Shown here: positions 54,799 through 61,058 of the stretch, one piece after another
How positions within the stretch are numbered: the stretch's first letter is position 1
How the letters are laid out: the number at the start of each line of letters is the position of its first letter
The notes under the pieces: generated by a model
The model's input: the letters and a program-made list of their open reading frames with translations, nothing else
Told to the model about the DNA's origin: nothing
Databases searched by the model: none
Assembly (NCBI GenBank): GCA_964553745.1
Contig: CAZKLD010000011.1
Span: forward strand, 1 to 61,058
Reading direction: 5' to 3'
Source of the DNA: STC-113 sp964553745
Lineage (GTDB): Bacteria > Patescibacteriota > Gracilibacteria > BD1-5 > UBA2023
DNA: 61,058 bases
Program-made: the position numbers and the translations under genes

Positions 54799-56424
54799 AT
54801 GAATAGCACGAATTTGGATGACATACTTACTCTCATGGGGAAAAGCCTAGAAGAACTTGCAGATGAGGCGGGAATGACTTTGGAGCAAGCTCAGAGTGAG
54901 GTTGTGAGGATTGAGAAGAAAAACCAGGTTTCTGATTTAATCAATCTGGAATGAGATATTGCGAAAAGTGCAGAGTTCATTGCCTTGATGAGCAAAATAA
55001 GGCTTCATGCTTGGTGACCCGAGGAGCAGTTATTGATCGGGCACATTGAGAAATCCGGTAACATCAATGCAAAATCCAAAGCTTGAGGCGTGACTATTTT
55101 GATGCTTTCAAGCCATAACTGATATGCTGATTTGGTAAATGAGCTATTGCGGAATTGAGCCGACACCAGCATCACTAATAATAAATGAAAAAAGGCTGTT
55201 GATTACGTAAATAATTTATTATTGAAGAACAAGGGGCTTAAGAATAACGGTAATTTCAACAAGAAATTAATTGAAATTCTCTGACTGCTGGATCCGAATA
55301 ATATTTCTATTTTTAAGGCCATCCAAGTATTATCTGAATCTAAGAATGAAATTCTAGTCAAATTCTCGAATATAATAAAGGAGACCATGGATATGAATAA
55401 GATAATTAAGGTCTGAAATGCGGTTCAGTGCGCTGCTCAAGAGTGATGTGAAGAAGAGCTTGAAGCCCTGATATGAGCATGAGCCTTGCTGGACTTACAG
55501 AATAAATCGTGAGAGACTGCAATTATCCTAGCTGCAAAAAGATGAAATCTGAAAACTGTAAAAATATTGCTCAATAATTGAGCCGATTTTGATATTAAGG
55601 ATAATGATTGAAATTCCGCACTTGATCATGCTAGATTCTGAATAGATAGGGACTCTTTGAATACGGATTTCGTACTCATCTATAATATGATTTCTGATAT
55701 GCAAAAGATTAAAAAGGTTAAGATTTCCTCTTCATTTAATGATAATGACCCCGAAGAGATAAAAAGGCTTCTTGATTATCTGAATTCGAATTGATTGATC
55801 GAATGGAAAAATCTTATCAGCTTCAGGATGGATATCGATGCGGAAATGAGTAGGGATCATGAAGAATATCCTTTCCGTACCTTACTTATGTTTGCTGTAT
55901 GCAAATGAGATATTCCTCTAACTGAGAAAGTTATAAAACTCTGAGTTAATCCTTACAAGAAAGATCCAGTATGAAATAATTCTTTTCAGCTCGCAAAAGT
56001 TATTCATCAATCAAATCATTCGCTATCTTCAGAAATCTATAAAATACTTAAAACAAGTCCGCATTATTCGCCCTCCAAAGACATTGAATATATCCTTGAT
56101 TACATAAAATCAAAAGACATGACAGGATGGGACAAGGTCATCATCTCAAACGATTATAATATTGAAATCCCTGATTGAGACTGAAGAAGTTTGCTCTTTA
56201 TGGCTATTGAAATAAAGGACATGAGACTGGTGAAGATGATTCTTGATTATTGAGTTGATGTAAATCATATGAAGTTCCACGGGAAAACACCCTATCTATT
56301 TGCAAAAAAACTGCAAAAAGACTATCATGGTAGGGAAGAAGATTATTGAGTCATTGCAGAAATGATAAAACATTCAACATGATTCAATTGAAGTTGGAAT
56401 CTTGAAGTTTATACTTGAAATTAA
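54799..56424 (+). CDS. Type B tag + ankyrin repeats (array paralogue 12)
   Basis: The longest ankyrin member, 541 residues. Tag: LDDILTLMGKSLEELADEAG, MTLEQAQSEV, intermediate between both subtypes. Units include VTILMLSSHNGYADLVNELL with RNGADTS, ETAIILAAKRGNLKTVKILL with NNGADFD, RTLLMFAVCKGDIPLTEKVI and RSLLFMAIEIKDMRLVKMIL with DYGVDVN. It precedes the VWA gene by 9 nt, so it is in the same transcription unit. Confidence 0.83.
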
Positions 56425-56433
56425 ATATATTAA

Positions 56434-59001
56434 ATGGCTTTGCTAAATCCGACAGACACAAGTGACAAAATTAATATCCAGAAATTAGTTTCCTGGTGCG
56501 ATTATTATTCGCAATGAAGCCCGATATCAATTTCAATCGATCCGAACTTTGACTGACCTGCTGCTATTGATCTGGGAAATCTTAATAGGCCAAGGATGAT
56601 ACTTAATCCTGTGCTTATGAAAGAGAAGCTCTGATATAATGATGCACAGATTTTTGTCGATGTTTTCCATGAGATTGAGCATTATGTAGAGGAATCTGAT
56701 ATGGAGTCTACAAATAAATGAAGGATAATATCAGAAAAAAGGAAAAAAAGACTATTGGACGCATGAATGAGATGAAAGACCATGCACAAGATTGAGAACA
56801 TCATGCGTGATTGTTATGTGGATAATCAAGTTATCTCGCCCACAAAGGCTCCAGTGCTTAAAAACGAGCTTGAGAGGATGTTCAGAAATTCTCTTTATAA
56901 GTGAATCGATTATGAAAAAGAGCCTCTCCATATTCAGCTTATGAATGCCATCTGAAGGGAATACAGATTACCGGATGAAAGATGCAAAGTATCACCGAAA
57001 GTAAGGATTATCCTAGAGAGGCTGAAGCGTAATTGAAGCTTAAGAGACGCTACTACCTGACCCCTAGACAAGAGACTTGAGAATATCTGGGCAAACATCG
57101 AACCTCAGATAATGAAGCTGTTCGAGGAAGATCTTAAGAATCAAGAGGAACAGAAGAAAAATGGGAAGTGAGCTTGAGCGCCGATGCCTTGAGCATGAGA
57201 TTCTCAAAGCCAGCAGAAACAGCAGGGCACATGAGGTTCTTGAGAATCTAAATCGTGAGAGCAGTGACAGGATTGATGAGCACCCCAACAATGAGCACAA
57301 TGAGAAAATATAAATCCTTGAGAAGTTCCAGATGATGCATCTTCAGGACAAGGAAATAAGGGTGATAAGAAATCTGAAGATTGAGGTTCGGACTGAGAGA
57401 AGTGACAGCCACAGCAGTGAGCCTCATGATGAGAATGAGGGAATTGAAATCCTGACAAGTGAAATCCTTCTTGAGAGTGAGAAAATAAATCAAATTGAGC
57501 TCCAGGAAATCCTCCTTCGCAATGATGAGATTCATCAATCTCGAAACCCCAAGCTTGAAATCCTTGATCTTCAAATTGAAAACCCGAAACTCAGGATGCG
57601 CCAATGGGTGCGGCTAAGCAAAAAGGGGTCGAATCTTTGATAGAAAAAATGAGGAAGAAGTTGGCGCAGATGGCGTGAATATGAGATCAGGATAAAGGAA
57701 ATGGAGAATCCGATAAGACCGGAGAGCCTACAGGTAAGCCTGAACCTTGAGAAGATTCTTCATCAGATCAGTGATCAGAATGAAATAAATGAGATTCTTC
57801 AGTGAAATGAAATTCTGATTGAGGGAATAAATGAGAGGAAGGAGATGATGCAACACCTGAACTGACTTGAAAGAACCCCTTTGAGAGCTATTATGATAGC
57901 AGAAATGAGCTTTCAAAGCTTTTTGAGGAATCTTTATGAACGGATAACCTGAAGCAGCTCAGTCAGGCCATATATAAGGCTAAAACCCAAACAAAGACTG
58001 ACAAAACACGTGAACAGCTAGAAAGGGATAATCGAGTAAAGAACATGTGAGTCGATCCTAAAGATGATGCCAAATTCAAGGAACATCTTAGGAATCTTGA
58101 AAAGTATGATAACTTCTTGAAGGAGCTCGAAAACCTTGTAAATCCTAAAACATGAGAATTTGTAATGACTGAGATTGAGGAACTATTTGAAAAAATAAGA
58201 TCACACAGGCTTAAGCCGAAATACAAATCCAGATGACCTGTGGATATGGATAGGGGAGTTAGGCTAGACAGTGCGAGCCTGGCAGGCTGAATCGCAGACA
58301 TAGAATCATGAAATCTCGATCCGTATATGTTCGAGGAAGATTATAGAGAGGAAAAAGAAGATATCAGAACTGGGAATTTTGAACTCACCCTCGTGACAGA
58401 CTGAAGCCAGAGCATGTCTGATCATGGCAAAAACCCTCAGCAGAAAATCGCTTGCCTTCTAATTTTCGAGGCACTTAAACGGCTTCATGACAGGCTTGCA
58501 GATGCTGTTTATGAGATGAAATCTCCAATTGAATTCTCAACCTCTTGAATTATGTTCAAATGATGAAAATCAATAGTCGATATAAAGGGGGAATCTTCAG
58601 ATTTCACTGATAAAGACAGGATTGATTGCTTCAATAAGCTAGATTATTGCAGATGATGAGATACAAATGATTATGATGCGATCGATAAATTGATAATCAA
58701 CATCAAAAACAAATGAAGTGAATATTCAGATGACATGAAATCTTGAAAGATAAAGAATATAGTTGTGGTGTTGACTGATTGAGACTCTACTAACGCGGCA
58801 TTGCTTAAGAAAAAACTGCAAATATTAAGAGGATACTGAGTGATTATCTATGCAATCTGAATAACTGCAGAGGGGCGTGCTGTAAAAACGAATTATTTTT
58901 CAGCTGATCCTTCTATGGGCTATTGAGAAGTTTGTGAGGATGTTAATATGCTCAGTGTCACATTAGAACAGATATTATTCGAGCATTTGGAAAAGCTATA
59001 A
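56434..59001 (+). CDS. HExxH metallopeptidase-like + Gly-rich linker + VWA domain protein
   Basis: An 855-residue protein. The N-terminal 230 residues carry VFHEIEHYVEES at residue 77, an HExxH zinc-binding motif as in the DUF2201-type metallopeptidase domain found in front of VWA domains in MoxR operons. Residues about 245-480 are a low-complexity linker of Gly, Ser, Gln, Asn, Asp and Pro in which most Gly are TGA. The C-terminal VWA domain has the MIDAS motif TDGSQSMS near 655 and VVVLTDGDS near 780. VWA proteins of this kind (CobT, NorD, ViaA, CbbO) bind the MoxR-type ATPase and present the substrate. It should be the partner of the AAA+ protein at 36143. Confidence 0.9.
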
Positions 59002-59008
59002 AATATTA

Positions 59009-59036
59009 TTGACAAATAAAGAAAATAATTGATAAT
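59009..59036 (+). promoter_or_regulatory. Candidate promoter after the array
   Basis: TTGACA (59009-59014), a 16-nt spacer and GATAAT (59031-59036) lie 30 nt before the ATG at 59067, suggesting that the last two array-associated genes can be transcribed separately. Confidence 0.5.
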
Positions 59037-59066
59037 CGCTTCTGTTGTATTTTTAAATTTTTCAAA

Positions 59067-59318
59067 ATGAGCATTAACGAACTATCTGCCGCTGAGAATT
59101 CAGCATTGATGACGCTTGATGATTTAGATACTCTATGAGGTGGAATCTGAACAAAAGTGAGAAACATCCTTGAAGATTGAATGGAGAATTGAAGTTCCAC
59201 CTTAAAAGTTCAGGAGGATGTCCGCACACTGCTCGATGAGATCTGATTATGATTTTCACAAATCTATATCGACAGATGAGAATTCATTGGAATGACTTTG
59301 GATAAACTATTTAAATAA
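59067..59318 (+). CDS. Small protein of unknown function
   Basis: An 83-residue protein with N-terminal helix NELSAAENSALMTLDDLDTL, then GGGIGTKVRNILEDG and a C-terminal VRTLLDEIGLGFSQIYID. No family is recognised. The following g59325 frame is in the same phase and separated from it by a single TAA plus CAA TTT, so the two might be one broken gene. Not related to the array tag as far as can be seen. Confidence 0.6.
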
Positions 59319-59324
59319 CAATTT

Positions 59325-60275
59325 TTGGCTTTGAATAAATTTTATCCTGACATCAAAGATAAATCTTTTGCGTGAGAGCCAGCCTATAAAGGCTTCTGGG
59401 GAATCACCATGCCAAAAAACCGACTTTTCACTGATTGAACCTACAAGGATCTGTCTCAGGCTTTTACAAAATTCGAACGCAAAAAACATAAGCTTTTGCC
59501 CAATGTAGAGGAGCTCATTATCAAAAAAAAGTTTATCGTGGAGAAGATAATCACTGGTGAGGTCAGCTTTCAATATGTCAATTGAGATTTTTCAATCGAA
59601 GAAATTACACGGGAAAGAATGCTTTCTCTATTTACCGGCAAAGAACTTATTGCACTCTCTAAAGCGAGGAATATGTACTTGGCCGCAGCGCTAAAGAGAT
59701 CAGACCTCCGTAAGTATCTTATGAAAATCCACACCGGTTCTCTATCTGAGGAGGATATTCCTGATATGAAATTAAAATTCAACAAAGATGATTATACAAA
59801 AATGATAGTTTATTATAATCGATTGATGATCAAGAAGTGAAAACCTGAAAAAGTCCTCTCAGAAGATGATGATGTAATGAATATGAGACTCAAGATAGAG
59901 GCTTTCCAAGCTATCAAAGACAAGAGAAAGGCATATATCGGCATCTTCACATGTGCTGATACCTCTAAATTTCCGACTCTAAAGGCTTTTTATGATGCTC
60001 TCGAGGAAATCTGATGCCTTGAGTCATTTATGAAGATTGACTGGAGAGATAGGCCTTTTTTGGAAAAATTCGCAGTAGGGGATAATGAGATTATAAAGAA
60101 TCCTTACCGGAATATTTGACATGATCTTAATATTGAGCTTGAGACTGCAGAGCACAAAGCAAAGATACATATCGGCAAAATCAAGAAAAGCCCCATAAGA
60201 GACAATGAGATTGCAAATATAAGAATCAGTTCAAGAATGGCTGTTGATTTCTATCCTTCCTCGCCATATTTTTAG
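59325..60275 (+). CDS. Hypothetical protein with non-ATG start, perhaps the continuation of the preceding gene
   Basis: A frame of up to 316 residues; TTG at 59325 or 59331 is the best start, because the first in-frame ATG (59403) would cut 26 residues that look protein-like (NKFYPDIKDKSFAGEPAYKG). The product is Lys-rich and helical with a segment TGKELIALSKARNMYLAAAL and a beta-rich C-terminus. It has no signal peptide, membrane helix or enzyme motif that I know. It follows the 59067 gene in the same frame after one TAA. It ends the plus-strand block before the tRNA. Confidence 0.6.
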
Positions 60276-60282
60276 AATTTAT

Positions 60283-60309
60283 TTGACTAATGTGTCTTTT
60301 GTATATAAT
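60283..60309 (+). promoter_or_regulatory. Promoter of the tRNA-Met gene
   Basis: TTGACT (60283-60288), 15 nt and TATAAT (60304-60309) precede the tRNA by 22 nt. Confidence 0.65.
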
Positions 60310-60331
60310 AAGCCTACATTTTTTACCATAT

Positions 60332-60406
60332 GCCAATGTAGCTCAGTGGTAGAGCACAGGATTCATACCCCTGCGGTCGGTGGTTCAATTCCACTCATTG
60401 GCACCA
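60332..60406 (+). tRNA. tRNA-Met (CAT)
   Basis: Acceptor arm GCCAATG/CATTGGC with encoded ACCA end, D arm GCTC-AGTGGTA-GAGC, anticodon loop TTCATAC and T arm GGTGG-TTCAATT-CCACT. The anticodon is CAT. There are no three G-C pairs in the anticodon stem and 1:72 is a normal pair, so it is an elongator Met tRNA, or a tRNA-Ile whose C34 is modified to lysidine. One mismatch at 31:39 (A-C). Confidence 0.9.
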
Positions 60407-60483
60407 GTTAAAAATAACACCATCAGTAGATGATAAAACTAATCCTCAAAATTTTTTTTAGTTGATTAATTTATTTTTTATTG

Positions 60484-60951
60484 ATGGTTTTTTTGTATCT
60501 TACAGATCTTGCTTTCCTTTCTGACCTTCTTTGGTACCCAGTTTTAATCTATATTATCTATTCGGTAGCCTGTCTTTTATTTCCAAGTAAATTTAAGGAT
60601 TTTTACTTGATAGACTCCTTTTTGGAACGACTTATACAGTTTTGTTCTAAGATCAGCATCAAAATTATAAAATTGAATATTTACTCAAGCCTGTTCATTT
60701 TCGTTATTCTTGTTTTACTCTCTTATATGTTTTCTTCTGGGCAAAAATGACTATTCCTTTTTAGATTGCTAACAGCAGTTTACTTCACTATATCTATAAT
60801 TGCATATTACCTTATCTACATGATCAATTTTTGAAAATTTAGCAAGAATGAAAGGATGTCATGATTGTATACCACTTTATTCATTACTTTCCCCACAATT
60901 ATATTATCTCCAGCTATTTTTTATTTCTGAATTGGAATGTATGCCTGATAA
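60484..60951 (+). CDS. Small multi-spanning membrane protein
   Basis: A 155-residue protein with four predicted hydrophobic helices (LLWYPVLIYIIYSVACLLF, LNIYSSLFIFVILVLLSYMF, LTAVYFTISIIAYYLIYMI and a TTLFITFPTIILSPAIFYFG helix at the C-terminus). No conserved motif that I can name. Start ATG at 60484. It sits between two tRNA genes; the last two codons are TGA (Gly) and TAA. A weak inverted repeat CTGATAAG/CTTATCAG spans the stop but no T run follows. Confidence 0.65.
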
Positions 60952-60963
60952 GCTTATTTAAAT

Positions 60964-60990
60964 TTGACTTATCAGAAATAAACATACAAT
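60964..60990 (+). promoter_or_regulatory. Promoter of the initiator tRNA
   Basis: TTGACT (60964-60969), 15 nt and TACAAT (60985-60990) precede the tRNA start by 16 nt. Confidence 0.6.
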
Positions 60991-61006
60991 AGCCACATAT
61001 TAATAT

Positions 61007-61058
61007 CGCGGAGTAGAGCAGTGGTAGCTCGCAAGGCTCATAACCTTGAGGTCGTCGG
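61007..61058 (+). tRNA. Initiator tRNA-fMet (CAT), 3' end cut by window edge
   Basis: Starts CGCGGAG, so position 1 is C as in initiators (unpaired 1:72). D arm GAGC-AGTGGTA-GCTC, anticodon stem CAAGG/CCTTG with loop CTCATAA, and the variable region AGGTC followed by GTCGG. Only the T arm and 3' acceptor strand are missing. The stem has G-C pairs next to the loop only partly like the bacterial GGG/CCC signature. Confidence 0.85.

Noticed and set aside
40250..56424. CRISPR or DNA-level repeat array
   Set aside because: The similarity between the twelve genes is at protein level with variable spacing of 0.85-1.6 kb; there are no short identical direct repeats with spacers.
57248..57604. 118-residue minus frame and 57332-57640 plus frame
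   Set aside because: Both are out-of-frame shadows of the TGA-rich linker of the VWA protein; the real frame is continuous from 56434 to 59001.
36143..60275. Many broken genes (pseudogenes) under the standard code
   Set aside because: The breaks are all TGA at positions expected to be Gly, so the genes are intact under code 25.

Overview
The window reads sensibly only if TGA is a glycine codon. Under the standard code almost every gene breaks up. With TGA read as Gly the window resolves into about 50 closely packed genes, and all but one of them close with TAA or TAG. Invariant glycines of well-known motifs fall on TGA: all three Gly of the ABC Walker A at 4079-4062, all three Gly of the methionine aminopeptidase GHGIG motif, and the first Gly of the GATGTGKT P-loop near 37041. 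This is genetic code 25, so the source is most likely a member of the Absconditabacteria (SR1) or Gracilibacteria in the Candidate Phyla Radiation. AT-rich composition, very short spacers and gene content (type IV pilins, DUF4012, PPM-like and S74 surface proteins) agree. The sequence alone does not separate the two lineages. No gene-free stretch exceeds 300 bases.

Layout. 1-9602 (minus): a pilin cut by the left edge, then a long operon with a MacA/MacB-like tripartite exporter (HlyD adaptor, FtsX permease, LolD-type ATPase) interleaved with a kinase-fold protein, a GHKL-ATPase protein and several unknown proteins. 9662-12533 (minus): DUF4012 membrane protein and a secreted CAP-domain protein. 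12599-22951 (plus): methionine aminopeptidase, a PPM-like membrane protein, RecO-like protein, prepilin peptidase, a RelA/SpoT homologue and a class A penicillin-binding protein, with a GC-rich foreign-looking small gene on the other strand at 20519-20815. 23006-29510: lipoprotein, azoreductase with divergent HxlR regulator, two surface proteins sharing a duplicated 440-nt N-terminal region, a pilin, an MBL-like remnant and a Nudix hydrolase. 29681-34639: dnaN, pheS, a foreign-looking expression cassette whose ORF ends in TGA (31951-32375), and fusA. 34862-60275: an HD hydrolase and then the most striking part, a roughly 24-kb plus-strand gene array. The end carries a tRNA-Met, a small membrane protein and a partial initiator tRNA.

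The array (35657-59001) starts with a MoxR/AAA_5-like AAA+ ATPase of 1366 residues with a long C-terminal beta-repeat region. Twelve tandem paralogues (40250-56424) follow. Every one begins with the same roughly 35-45-residue three-helix tag (DDI-x-LL...ELA-x-x-LG...), fused either to the same 'WYEF' beta repeats that sit on the AAA+ protein or to ankyrin repeats. The array closes with a protein that has an HExxH metallopeptidase-like N-terminus, a very long Gly/Ser/Gln linker and a C-terminal von Willebrand A domain with an intact MIDAS motif. Stop-to-start gaps are mostly 1-10 nt, which points to one transcription unit. MoxR AAA+ plus VWA pairs are known as chaperone/remodelling or biological-conflict modules. 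A pair enclosing twelve tagged, diversified repeat proteins looks like an undescribed variant in which the shared tag docks interchangeable recognition proteins to one ATPase/VWA core. That last step is inference.
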